From: Astragalus membranaceus
Lineage: Eukaryota; Streptophyta; Magnoliopsida; Fabales; Fabaceae
NCBI GenBank assembly: GCA_039519185.1
Contig: CM076849.1
Span: forward strand, 111,295,806-111,359,805
Length of the DNA stretch: 64,000 bases
Reading direction: 5' to 3'
The stretch's first letter is position 1. Each line of letters starts with the position of its first letter. The position numbers were made by a program, and so were the translations under genes. Below the pieces are notes generated by a model. That model was not told the origin of the DNA, searched no databases, and was given only the letters and a program-made list of their open reading frames with translations. Of this stretch, positions 22,501 to 31,451 are shown piece by piece.

Positions 22501-23891
22501 ATCAGGATGTGGATGGAGATTTCAGGTTGGATTCCCAAGGTGTGTTGAGATTCAGAGATAGGATTTGTGTTCCCGATGATAATGAGATGAAGAAGATGAT
22601 CCTTGAGGAGAGTCATAGGAGCAAGCTGAGTATTCATCCAGGGGCTACAAAGATGTATCATGACTTGAAGAAGTTATTCTGGTGGCCTGGTATGAAGAAA
22701 GATGTGGCACAATTTGTGTATGCCTGTTTGACTTGCCAGAAGTCAAAGGTTGAGCACCAGAAGCCTGCGGGGTTGATGCAACCTTTAGATGTTCCGGATT
22801 GGAAATGGGATAGCATTTCCATGGATTTTGTGACTGGGTTACCAAGAACCGTTCGGGGATTTGATTCTATTTGGGTGATCGTGGATAGGTTGACGAAGTC
22901 TGCTCACTTCCTTCCTATCAACATCACGTATCCGGTAGCGAGATTGGCCGAGATATATATCCAGGTGATTGTGAAGTTGCATGGTGTCCCGAAGAATATT
23001 GTATCTGACAGAGATCCGAGGTTTACTTCGGAGTTTTGGGGGAGCTTGCAGGAGGCATTGGGGTCCAGATTGAGGTTGAGTTCAGCCTATCATCCTCAGA
23101 CTGATGGGCAGACAGAGAGAACCATTCAGTCATTGGAGGACTTATTGAGATCGTGTGTTTTAGAGCAGGGAGGTGCGTGGGATACACATCTCCCGTTGAT
23201 TGAGTTCACTTACAACAACAGCTACCATTCAAGTATAGGGATGGCTCCTTACGAGGCACTGTATGGGCGGAGGTGTAGAACTCCTCTGTGTTGGCATGAG
23301 TCTGGCGAGAGTGTTGTTCTTGGGCCTGAATTGGTGAGAGAGACTACAGAGAAGATAAAAATGATCAGGGAGAAAATGAAAGAGTCTCAAAGTCGGCAAA
23401 AGAGTTACCATGATAGAAGGAGAAAAGATTTGGAATTTCAGGCTGGAGAGCATGTTTTCTTGAGGGTCACGCCTATGGCTGGTGTTGGGCGTGCGCTGAA
23501 AGCAAAGAAGTTGACTCCTAGATTTATTGGACCGTACCAGATCACCGAGAGGGTTGGAAAGGTTGCTTATAGGGTGGCCTTACCGCCGAACCTTTCGAAC
23601 TTGCATGACGTATTTCACGTGTCGCAACTTCGGAAGTATATTCCGGACCCGTCTCATGTGATCCATATGGATAATGTTGAGGTGCGAGATAATCTCACTG
23701 TGGAGACTATGCTAGTGAGGATTGATGATAGAGAAGTGAAAGTGCTGAGGAGGAAAAGCATTGCTTTAGTAAAGGTGGTGTGGTTGGGAGCTGCTGGTGA
23801 GAACATGACTTGGGAGCTGGAGAGTAGGATGCGGGAATCCTATCCAGAGCTATTTGACTCAGGTATGAATTTCGAGGACGAAATTTCCTAA
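19506..23891 (+). CDS. Element A gag-pol polyprotein, intact, 1461 aa
   Basis: A single frame from ATG 19506 to TAA 23889-23891 encodes the full set for LTR retrotransposition. Order: gag (residues about 1-240); three CCHC zinc knuckles (about 260-312), the third with Tyr302 in place of the second Cys (CFNYGEAGH); aspartic protease with D352-T-G-A; reverse transcriptase with the catalytic F675-I-D-D; RNase H (YCDASKMGLGG, then a DHKSLKYLF region); integrase with HHCC finger (H...H...CLTCQK) and DDE core (MDFVTGLP, SDRDPRF, AYHPQTDGQTER); and a C-terminal chromodomain-like segment (VKVVWLG..ENMTWELE). The chromodomain and tRNA-Met PBS place it with chromoviruses; the length and long LTRs suit the Tekay/Del branch. 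No stop or frameshift is present. The NAPG (usually NAPA) in RT and the altered knuckle are the only oddities I see. Confidence 0.95.
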   Translation: MARRDDASLAAALQAIAQAVGNQHTAADMNARNLATFQRENPPTFKGRYDPDGALSWLNEIERIFRVMECTAAQQVKFGTHMLAEEADKWWLGMLHRLNTAGEEVTWEVFTREFKRKYYPEDVRAKKEVEFLELKQGNKTVAEYAARFEELAQFCPYYANDADSEFSKCVKFESGLRPDIKKAIGYHEIRDFARLVDKSRIYEEDSSAAYKIGKEKRNTQFRGKPYDTAGGKNKWKAGAGKRSYEGKKPSGGGAPADIVCYTCGKPGHKSFDCKTEVMCYRCGKKGHMASNCDRKESVCFNYGEAGHFSSKCTKPKKEKSNGRVFALAGSEGPNEIRGICFIYGTPLVAIIDTGATHSFIAAVSAEKLNLVLSAMKREMVIDTPAKGSVTTSLLCAKCPLSVFGRDFLVDLICLPLGGLDVILGMDWLVDNHVHINCFSKSVSFLPPEEEKSVLLSGDQLHKVMKDGGQLFALMASMSAENQAMVEGLQVVCEFPEVFPDVIPSVPPEREVEFGIDLVPGTRPVSMAPYRMSASELSELKKQLEELLEKKFVRPSVSPWGAPVLLVKKKDGSMRLCVDYRQLNKVTIKNKYPLPRIDDLMDQLVGAKVFSKIDLRSGYHQIKVKDEDVQKTAFRPRYGHYEYSVMPFGVTNAPGVFMEYMNRIFHSYLDRFVVVFIDDILVYSKSEEEHAEHLRLVLEVLKEKKLYAKLSKCEFWLREVSFLGHIISSNGIAVDPAKVDAVLQWESPKSATEIRSFLGLAGYYRRFIEGFSKLALPLTQLTCKGRVFVWDAKCEENFQELKRRLTTSPVLVLPVPDQPFVVYCDASKMGLGGVLMQDGKVVAYASRQLRTHEKNYPTHDLELAAIVFALKIWRHYLYGTRFEVFSDHKSLKYLFDQKELNMRQRRWLELLKDYDFGLNYHPGKANVVADALSRKTLHMSAMMVKELELIEQFRDMSLVCEVTPQSVKLGMLRIGNDFLVSIRDAQKLDVKLVDLLVAGDQDVDGDFRLDSQGVLRFRDRICVPDDNEMKKMILEESHRSKLSIHPGATKMYHDLKKLFWWPGMKKDVAQFVYACLTCQKSKVEHQKPAGLMQPLDVPDWKWDSISMDFVTGLPRTVRGFDSIWVIVDRLTKSAHFLPINITYPVARLAEIYIQVIVKLHGVPKNIVSDRDPRFTSEFWGSLQEALGSRLRLSSAYHPQTDGQTERTIQSLEDLLRSCVLEQGGAWDTHLPLIEFTYNNSYHSSIGMAPYEALYGRRCRTPLCWHESGESVVLGPELVRETTEKIKMIREKMKESQSRQKSYHDRRRKDLEFQAGEHVFLRVTPMAGVGRALKAKKLTPRFIGPYQITERVGKVAYRVALPPNLSNLHDVFHVSQLRKYIPDPSHVIHMDNVEVRDNLTVETMLVRIDDREVKVLRRKSIALVKVVWLGAAGENMTWELESRMRESYPELFDSGMNFEDEIS

Positions 23892-23892
23892 G

Positions 23893-23903
23893 TGGGGGAG
23901 AGT
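23893..23903 (+). other. Polypurine tract of element A
   Basis: TGGGGGAGAGT directly before the 3' LTR start at 23904, just two bases after the stop codon of gag-pol. Confidence 0.8.
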
Positions 23904-26613
23904 TGTAACACCCTAAATGATTTAATTAAGTAATTGATTAAATTATTTAAAGTGTTGCACTAATTTTTTTGATTAAATTATAATCGAGCATTTTATTTAA
24001 ATTGAAGGGGATGGCGTTGGAAATACCGGAACTGCAAGTAATGGCCCAAGAAGCCCAAGCCCGTTGGCTTAGGCGCTAGGGGGTCTAGGTTTCGCCTCAC
24101 TTGTGCCAAAAGAGAGAAAGAAAGTCGAAGGAGAGGAGAAGAGAAAGAAAGTCGAAGGAGAGGAGAAGAGAAGGAAGAAGGCGATCTCAAGCTAAGGAGT
24201 TAGGGTTTCGTTCATCTTGACTCTAGGTAAGAGCTCCTAGTCCTTTTCTTATTCGATTTTCCTCCTCTTTCAAATGTTTAGGTTTTCGATTTTCCTAACC
24301 CTTACTCTTGTTGAATCCTTCGTGATGGTCCAAGAGAGAGGGAGGGCGTGATCGTGAGAAAGGGAAGAAGAAGGAGAAGATTCCTTGTTGCGGTGGTTTG
24401 TCGGTGCTTCGGTGGAAAGAGCTCTAGTTTCGTCATAATCAAGGTTAGGGGAGTCTCACTCTATAATAGAGAGTATAATAGGTTGTATGTAGATCATAGG
24501 GTCCTATTTGATGTTATATGATATTTGTTAGATTGTTTGGATTGGTTGAAATTGACGAATTGTAGGAGAAAATCGATTTAGGCTTGAGTTAGGATTTATA
24601 ACATGTTGATTTCGCATTTTGTTGTGTTTTTAATGTATAAGTGTGAAATTGAATGTTGTTGGTATGAGCATAACATGTTTTATGATTGTTGTTGTGATTT
24701 GATTTGGAAAATAAATTGAGAATTTGATGTTGGTTAGTGTTGGGGCGCCTGGGCACTGTTCTGGTTGCTGGGTGCGTGTGTGGTCTGTGCAGGGCGCCCA
24801 TGTTGCTGCCCTGTGGCGCCTGGGGTGGCGCCAGGTTGCTGCTTGTGCCTAAGCAAGGCGCACAAAAGGGTGTTTGTGTGCAAATCAATTTCTGAGTAGA
24901 TTTTCCCGAGCCAAATTTTGTATTCACCTGACCAAATTGTATTTAAAACACTTTGGCTAAAGAATTTCCAGTTTTGCACGCATTGTTTTGAAATGGTCCT
25001 ATTGGGCATCGTTTTAGCTTGTGTAAAGGGGGCTTTGTGTGCAAATCAATTTCTGAGCAGATTTTCCCTAGCCAAATTTTGTATTCACCTGACCAAATGG
25101 TATTTAAAACATTTTGGCTAAAGAAATTTCAGTTGTTCACGCACCGTTTTGAAATTGTCCTAGAGGGCGTTGTTTTGACTATGTTTGTGGTGCCTAGGGG
25201 TGAGTTGTGAGTTCTGAACATATTTTCCCTAGCCAAATTTTGTATTCACCTGACCAAATGGTATTTAAAACATTTTGTCTAAAGAAATTTCAGTTGTTCA
25301 CGCATGGTTTTGAAATGGTCCTATTGGGCATAGTTTTAGCTTGTGTAAAGGGGGCTTTGTGTGCAAATCAATTTCTGAGCAGATTTTCCCGAGCCAAATT
25401 TTGTATTCACCTGACCAAATTGTATTTTAAGCACTGTGGCTAAAGAATTTTCTGTTTTGCACGCGTGGTTTTGAAATGGTCCTATTGGGCATAGTTTTAG
25501 CTTGTGTAAAGGGGGCTTTGTGTGCAAATCAATTTCTAAGCAGATTTTCCCGAGCCAAATTTTGTCTTCACCTGACCAAATTCCATTTTGAACATCTTGG
25601 CTAGAGCGGTTTTAATTGTTCAGGTGGTCTACTATGTTTGTGCGTGTGCGTGTTGTGTTGGGCGCCAAGTGTGGCCGCCCAGGGCGCCAAGTAGTGCGCC
25701 TGTGCAGTGTGTTTCGTTTTGGTCCTGAAAGTGACAGATTGGTTCCTAAGTGCTATCTTAGTCCTAGTGACGTGATTGAGGATGAAATAATAATTGAGTT
25801 GATTGATGATGAGGCCATGGGGGCTACAACTAAGATTAATAAAGAGGTGATATATGTTATATGGACCGTGTCGTTATGAATTGTGATTGTGATTTTTGTC
25901 ATGGGGTCTCATGCATACATAAGGCTGCGGTCTGAGTTTATATTATGATGGTAAGGCTGCGGTCTGAGTTTTGATAATGTAATGGTAAGGCTGCGGTCTG
26001 AGTTTGATATTATGATGCTGAGGCCGCGGTCTGGGAAAATGGTACCACATGCATAACTGTATTGCATACATTCTCATAATGATAAGCATGCGAGTTGTGG
26101 GATGTATGAACTATGCCACTGTGTGACTGTATGAGTGTGACACTATGATGAAATATACTTCTTATTATAGTCTTTATTATGTAGTTGAGACTCACCCTTC
26201 TGTTGTTGTTTACCACAGGTAGCCCTGAGTGAAGGCTTACTCCCTTCATTCCCGAGTCGGTCTGCTCTGATACGTGACACCTAGGGGGTGGGCGTAGGAT
26301 TCTAGTGTTATTCTTTTGCTGTTGAATTTTTATATGCATTGAGTTAATGATTTTGGATGAGGCTGTTGTTCGGCACTTTTGAGATTACGTGATTTTCCGC
26401 TGCGAGACATTCATTTTCTAGTGTGTGGATTTTATTTGATGAAGTCTTGAGTATTCCATCCCATTTAAGGGTGTTGCGTATTATAATCATGTAATGAACG
26501 CTTATGCTGATTTTGTTATTTGTTAGATTAGAGTTATGTGTAGCATTCCATTGAAACGAAATTTTGAAACTCTGATTCTTACAAATAATAGTCGGGTAGA
26601 ATGGGGTGTTACA
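23904..26613 (+). repeat. 3' LTR of element A
   Basis: 2710 bp; the one-base difference from the 5' LTR is an extra G at about 26287 (CTAGGGGGTGG against CTAGGGGTGG). It is followed by the CATAT duplication. Confidence 0.95.
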
Positions 26614-27334
26614 CATATCGCCCCGCCAACATAGCTGACATATTTATCTTCTCCATGGCCATTCGCTTGGTGGGGGATTGATCTCCTAGGACCTTTCCCA
26701 GTTGGGCCAGGACAAATCAAGTACTTAATTGTGGCAGTCGAGCATTTTACTAAATAAATCGAGGCCGAACCGTTGGCTACCATCACGGCAAAGAATTGTA
26801 TCAAGTTCTTCAAGGAAAACATCATGACCCGATTCGGCATACCAGAAGTGGTGGTCACTGATAATGGAACACAATTCAGAGACAAAGGTTTCTGACTGAT
26901 CTGGGCATCAAGCACCGCTTCACCTGTATGGAACATCCCCAAATTAACGGGCAGGCTGAAGCAGTCAATAGGATGATCTTAAGAGGACTACGATGGCGAC
27001 TGGACGAAGCAAAAGGTAACTGGCCAGAAGAGCTACCCTATGTCCTATGGGCATATCGAACCACTCCACACTCCTCAACAGGGGAATCACCATTCCGTCT
27101 CGCAAATGGGACCGGGGCAGTCATCCCAGTCGAAATAGGCGAGCTAAGCTGGAGGGCTGAACATCCGAAACCAAAAAAGACTAATGAGCATTGAATCCGA
27201 GAAGAGTTAGACCACGTGGAGGAGTTTAGGAACCAGGCAGCCCTTCGAGATACTGTAGTCAAACAGAGAATGACGACAAGGCTCAATGCCAGAGTAATTC
27301 CAAGGAGCTTGGAAGTAGGGGATCTTGTCCTACG
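26614..27334 (+). pseudogene. Element C integrase core, continuation after element A
   Basis: Continues the integrase frame: IDLLGPFPVGPGQIKYLIVAV, FTK-stop-IEAEPLATI, RFGIPEVVVTDNGTQF, then after a frameshift near 26895 HPQINGQAEAVNRM, LPYVLWAYRTTPHSSTGESPF and RSLEVGDLVLR. Stops at about 26634 and 26755, a frameshift and a later stop show decay. Element B interrupts it at 27335 within the integrase C-terminal part; reading resumes at 40201. Confidence 0.85.
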
Positions 27335-27693
27335 TGTTGCGCCCGAAAAATCCCCCGTTGGAGAACCCTCCTCGTTCACAACTTTTCTAAAATCAATGAA
27401 GCCGCCACCAATATTTATTAAGGAAAATATTAGGAAAACCTTTTTTGGAAAGCGATTGGTCTTGCGAAACTAGAGAATAGGGTTCGGGGGTCGGTTACGC
27501 GCAGGGAAGGTGTTAGCACCCCACACGTCCTCTCTACTGAGAGGGAACCTTTAATTAAATGTGTGGTTTTAGTGTGTTGACTTGAAAATACTTAATTTTG
27601 CCCCTTTATTTCTTATTGGAAATGAACTAAAGAACTTAATGAAATTTTTATTGTGGCGAGAAAGGAGGAAAAAGGGGTTTTTAGAAAAAAGTG

Positions 27694-28374
27694 CTTGACG
27701 GGACATGGCCCGCTCCTACGTATCTCCCGGTGCGATGGAGAATTCAAAGCTACGTAGTTCTTGGTTCTTTTTGGAAAGTTTTTGTTTTTTATCTTTTTTA
27801 GTGAGTTTTTTGAAATAGGACGAGCATTAGCAAATGATTAAACTAGCAGAGGCTATGATGAATCACTGCTAAATACTCGAAAAGAGTTATACCGCTAGTC
27901 AAACGAACAAAGGTTCTGATGGACTATTTGATAACAACTCGTTCTTATTATCTTTTTTGAAAGTGATTTTCGAAAGAGATTGATTTGCACGATGATCAAA
28001 CTAACAAAGGTTATGATGGATCATCGTTTATTATTCTTATGAGAAAAGGACATTGCCACTAATAGCTAAACGAACAAAGGTTCTGATGAGCTACTAGCAA
28101 CAATGGATTTGAAAACGATCCTTTTTGAAAATGATTTGTTTATGGTTGCGAAAAGGATTTTTATTCGTTGCGCTTGACGAGAACGTGACTCGCTCCTACG
28201 TATCCCAAATGGGAATCAAAGCGACGTAGTTCTAATGAAAATGTTTAATCAGGGGTTTGAAAAGGGAAGAGCTTTCATAACGATCGAGCAAGCAAAGGCT
28301 TTGAGCGATCATTACTAATAACCCTTGATGGCGTTCATGACAATCAAACAAGCCAAGGCTTTGAGTGATAGTCA
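27694..28374 (+). repeat. Structured module block: two M1 modules and six M2 double hairpins
   Basis: M1 at 27694-27762 and 28173-28233. M2 at 27829-27874, 27886-27942, 27991-28027, 28052-28106, 28279-28313 and 28338-28374. M2 consists of an outer stem, AAAC or similar, an inner 4-bp stem closing an AAAG-like loop, a TGATG/TTGAG linker and the returning outer stem. The clearest copy (27991-28027) has CGATGATC/GATCATCG outside and TAAC/GTTA inside. The same block recurs in the 3' LTR at about 37690-38371. Confidence 0.8.
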
Positions 28375-29440
28375 CTAATAACTCGCGTTAATTGGAAAAA
28401 GGTTTGAAAGATTTTTGGAAGAAGGGTGAAGGTATTATCAATGATTGATTATAAAAGTTCAAACACGTTCAATAATCACGAAATCATGCGTATGTTGAAC
28501 ATTAATCAAGACTAAACATGCCAACATGATCAAAAGACCCACTTATCAGGGATGCAAGGTAAAGTTCTCAAAGCAAGTGTGTGTAGGAAGGAGTGTATTT
28601 ACCCTAATGACTCTATGCTACAACAGGCATGTAGACTTACGTCTTCATTAGGAGGTCATACACATGGATGGAATGACATATTGAATCAAGACTTTAAAGT
28701 GCATCAAAACAAGCAAGCAATTGATCAATAGGCATAGAATGGTCTTAATTAAACTGAGGAACATATGAGCAACGATCTCTCAATAACATGAACGAAGGGG
28801 GGGAAATTGCATCAAGGCTAAGGTAAGCCTATCCTTTGCATTTATGAATAAGTGCCCAAAGGCTAATAACACAATCAAAGAGGAGGGAGCATCAAGGTTT
28901 TGGGTAACCTATCCTTTGCAATACCCCACGGACCTTAAACCATAAACCTAACTGTCTTTTATCCATTAAGAAGTTAAAAAGGGGGAGGTTGAATCATCTG
29001 AAACCGTCTTCACCACTTAGAACATGATGCACTAGGCATAAGTGGGAATCATATGGTTCATCATCGACAATGGATAAGAATATACAAGGACAAGTAAGTA
29101 AACACTAAAAGCTAAGTTGAATTACATTGAGCAGTTTTGGCACGGATCATAATAATTAAATATTAACAAATGTAACGACAGAAATACCTCTAATGAAGGC
29201 AGATATTACAACTTTGAAGAACGCGACCCCAACTAACTCTTGCAGAAGATCAGCTCAGACGGACCAGCGGAACGAATAGAGCAAAAATAAAGCGTAGAAG
29301 AGTTTCTTCTTTCTAAAGAGGGATTTCGCAAAAAATGAGTTTCTGGAAGTGAGATTTGCGAAAATTGTCTTCTCTGATCTTGTGAAAGAATCGTCCCTTT
29401 TTTTGGTCCTCCCCCCAAAATGTGACTTGAGGCTGCCTAT

Positions 29441-29450
29441 TTATAGGCTT
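29441..29450 (+). promoter_or_regulatory. Putative TATA box of the element B LTR
   Basis: GCCTATTTATAGGC; the only TATA-like site I noticed in the distal LTR. If used, the AATCGATT array lies in the transcribed part. The same site is in the 3' LTR at about 39435. Confidence 0.35.
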
Positions 29451-29487
29451 AGGAAAGCGTAGGAATTTGAAAAAACATTTATTGCAA

Positions 29488-29945
29488 GGATGAATCGATT
29501 GTTTGATGAAGTGTAACAAGTGTATAATCGATTCCTTGCCTTTGAAAAATCACATGAATCGATTTCAAGCTTTAGTTAAATGAGAGAGGAATCGATTCTT
29601 GGCTCTTTGGAAAACATGGGAGTCGATTCTTTGCTCTTTGAAAACAAGTAGGAATCGATTTTCAGGACATCTATCATAGGTGAAAATCGATTCTTCACTT
29701 TGTTGAAACAATTAAGAATCGATTTTCTGGACATCTATCATAGGTGAAAATCGATTCTTCACTTAGTTGAAACAATTAGGAATCGATTTTCAGGACATCC
29801 ATCATAGGTGAAAATCGATTCTTCACCTAGTTGAAACAATTAGGAATCGATTCATGGCCTATGGGATGGCTTGAAAATCGATTTCATGGCCCTTTAGAGT
29901 ATACTATAAATCGATTCTTAGCCTTTGGTATACAATAGAAATTGA
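29488..29945 (+). repeat. AATCGATT palindrome/hairpin array in the element B LTR
   Basis: AATCGATT or one-base variants recur more than a dozen times. Three 64-bp units (29652-29693, 29716-29757, 29780-29821 are their hairpin parts) have perfect 12-bp arms GAATCGATTTTC/GAAAATCGATTC around a CATCTATCATAG-like loop. The 3' LTR carries the same array at about 39485-39945 with a few substitutions. Confidence 0.85.
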
Positions 29946-30186
29946 TTCTTGCTTTCCACAAAATTGTTTTTTTAGGTTTTTGCCATGCATGCATAAAATA
30001 TTTTCCAAAGCTTGCCATGCTTGCATAACATATTTTCAAAACCCTAATTTCCCAAAAAGTGCATTCTAACCCTAAAAATGATTTCAAAAACTTTGGAATG
30101 GCTTCTAGGACCCAAAATGCAATGCATAATTTATTATATATATTTTTGTGTGGAAAATTAGGGTTTGGACCTAAGCCGGACAAAAT

Positions 30187-30888
30187 GAAGATAAAGAATT
30201 CAGAAATTATACCGATTTTGTCCACTTTGGGAAACCCGAATTTTCCTCTTTTTCTTTTTCTATATATTTTTTGAATAGATGGGCTTGAGGACAAACGGGG
30301 AACGGTTAACACTTGGCGCATTAGCCGAGAGAGAAAAATGACGGACCACTCGCGATCTGAAGGAGCACTAAGGCTCTGAAGGACCACTCAGGGTCTGAAG
30401 GAGCACTAAGGCTCTGAAGGACCACTCAGGGTCTGAAGGAGCACTAAGGCTCTGAAGGTCTAATTCGCAGTCGATGCTTGGCGCATTGATTGGAGTTAAA
30501 CTGAAGGACCGACGAGGTCTGAAGGGCATGCCTAAGCCTGATGGACCAATGGGTCTGATGGAACGCAAACTAGCAACGGTACTAGTAAAACGGTCTGCTT
30601 GGGGGGGTGGCCTTTTCCGAGCGGCCATGATGGGTCAAGATCAGATCCGGAACTGATATGTTGACCATGAAGGACGTCCACTGTGTCTTAGGCTGACACA
30701 ACTAGTCTGAAGGACCACTCGGGGTCTGAAGGACTTACCCGCAGCTCGAATACGAGGTGAAATCTGCTTTTGAAGGGACACTTGGGTCCTGAAGGGATTC
30801 ACGAATCCTGTTGATTGATAGAAACCATTTTTTTTTTGGAAAGATAGACACTTTCGTGTTGATGCGAAAACAGTAAATGAACACTGAC
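30187..30888 (+). other. Element B internal region: dispersed GACC/GGTC hairpins with TGAAG linkers
   Basis: There is no PBS or gag at the LTR junction. From 30343 onward short hairpins recur: GACC..GGTC at about 30508, 30543 and 30714, GGAC..GTCC at about 30776, each followed by TGAAG or TGATGG. The stems differ while pairing is kept. Confidence 0.6.
30343..30457 (+). repeat. Six-copy 19-bp hairpin array
   Basis: Alternating units AGGAGCACTAAGGCTCTGA (stem GAGC/GCTC) and AGGACCACTCAGGGTCTGA (stem GACC/GGTC); the first unit is imperfect (GACC/GATC). The 20-bp array at 31452-32872 is a close variant of the GAGC/GCTC unit. Confidence 0.85.
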
Positions 30889-31404
30889 GTGCAGACTGAA
30901 AGGTAAAATGGGCACTTGGCGTGCAGACAGAAAAGTAAAATGGGCATTTGGCGTGCAGACAGAAAGGTAAAATGGGCACTTGGCGTGCACACAGAAAGGT
31001 AAAATGGGCACTTGGCGTGCAAACAGAAAAGTAAAATGGGCACTTGGCGTGCAGACAGAAAAGTAAAAATGGGCACTTGGCGTGCAGACAGAAAAGTAAA
31101 ATGGGCACTTGGCGTGCAGACAGAAAAGTAAATGGGCACTTGGCGTGCAGACAGAAAAGTAAATGGGCACTAGGCGTGCAAACAGAAAAGTAAAATGGGC
31201 ACTTGGCGTGCAGACAGAAAAGTAAAAATGGGCACTTGGCGTGCAGACAGAAAAGTAAAATGGGCACTTGGCGTGCAGACAGAAAAGTAAATGGGCACTA
31301 GGCGTGCAGACAGAAAGGTAAAATGGGCACTTGGCGTGCAAACAGAAAAGTAAAATGGGCACTTGGCGTGCACACAGAAAAGTAAATGGGCACTAGGCGT
31401 GCAA
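30889..31404 (+). repeat. 32-bp tandem array, about 16 copies
   Basis: Consensus words GTAAAATGGGCACTTGGC and GTGCAGACAGAAAA, with unit lengths of 30-33 bp. Each unit has a small inverted pair GCAC/GTGC around TTGGC. Variants CTTGGCG/CTAGGCG and GCAGAC/GCAAAC/GCACAC are intermixed. Long minus-strand open frames here result from the repeat and are not genes. Confidence 0.9.
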
Positions 31405-31451
31405 AAGCAGGAAATAAAGCGGTAAAGAACGCGGTAAAGAAAGCAGTAAAG

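Larger units (their letters stand above)
16671..26613 (+). mobile_element. Element A: complete chromodomain Ty3/gypsy retrotransposon (Tekay/Del type)
   Basis: Total length is 9943 bp with 2709/2710-bp LTRs, termini TGTAACACCC and GGGTGTTACA, and a perfect 5-bp target duplication CATAT (16666-16670 and 26614-26618). PBS, PPT and a single uninterrupted gag-pol frame are present. The two LTRs differ at about 7 substitutions plus one 1-bp indel by eye, roughly 0.3%. With the commonly used 1.3e-8 substitutions per site per year this suggests an insertion about 0.1 million years ago (inference). It sits inside the integrase domain of element C. All parts needed for an autonomous element appear present. 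Confidence 0.95.
27335..30186 (+). repeat. 5' LTR of element B (last 12 bp missing)
   Basis: Matches 37331-40183 closely until CAAAAT at 30186, then diverges where the 3' LTR continues TGGGGTATGACA. It contains module M1 twice, module M2 six times, a TATA-like site and an AATCGATT hairpin array. Confidence 0.9.

Noticed and set aside
30889..31404. CRISPR-like array
   Set aside because: Repeats are contiguous, without unique spacers, and lie in a plant LTR element.
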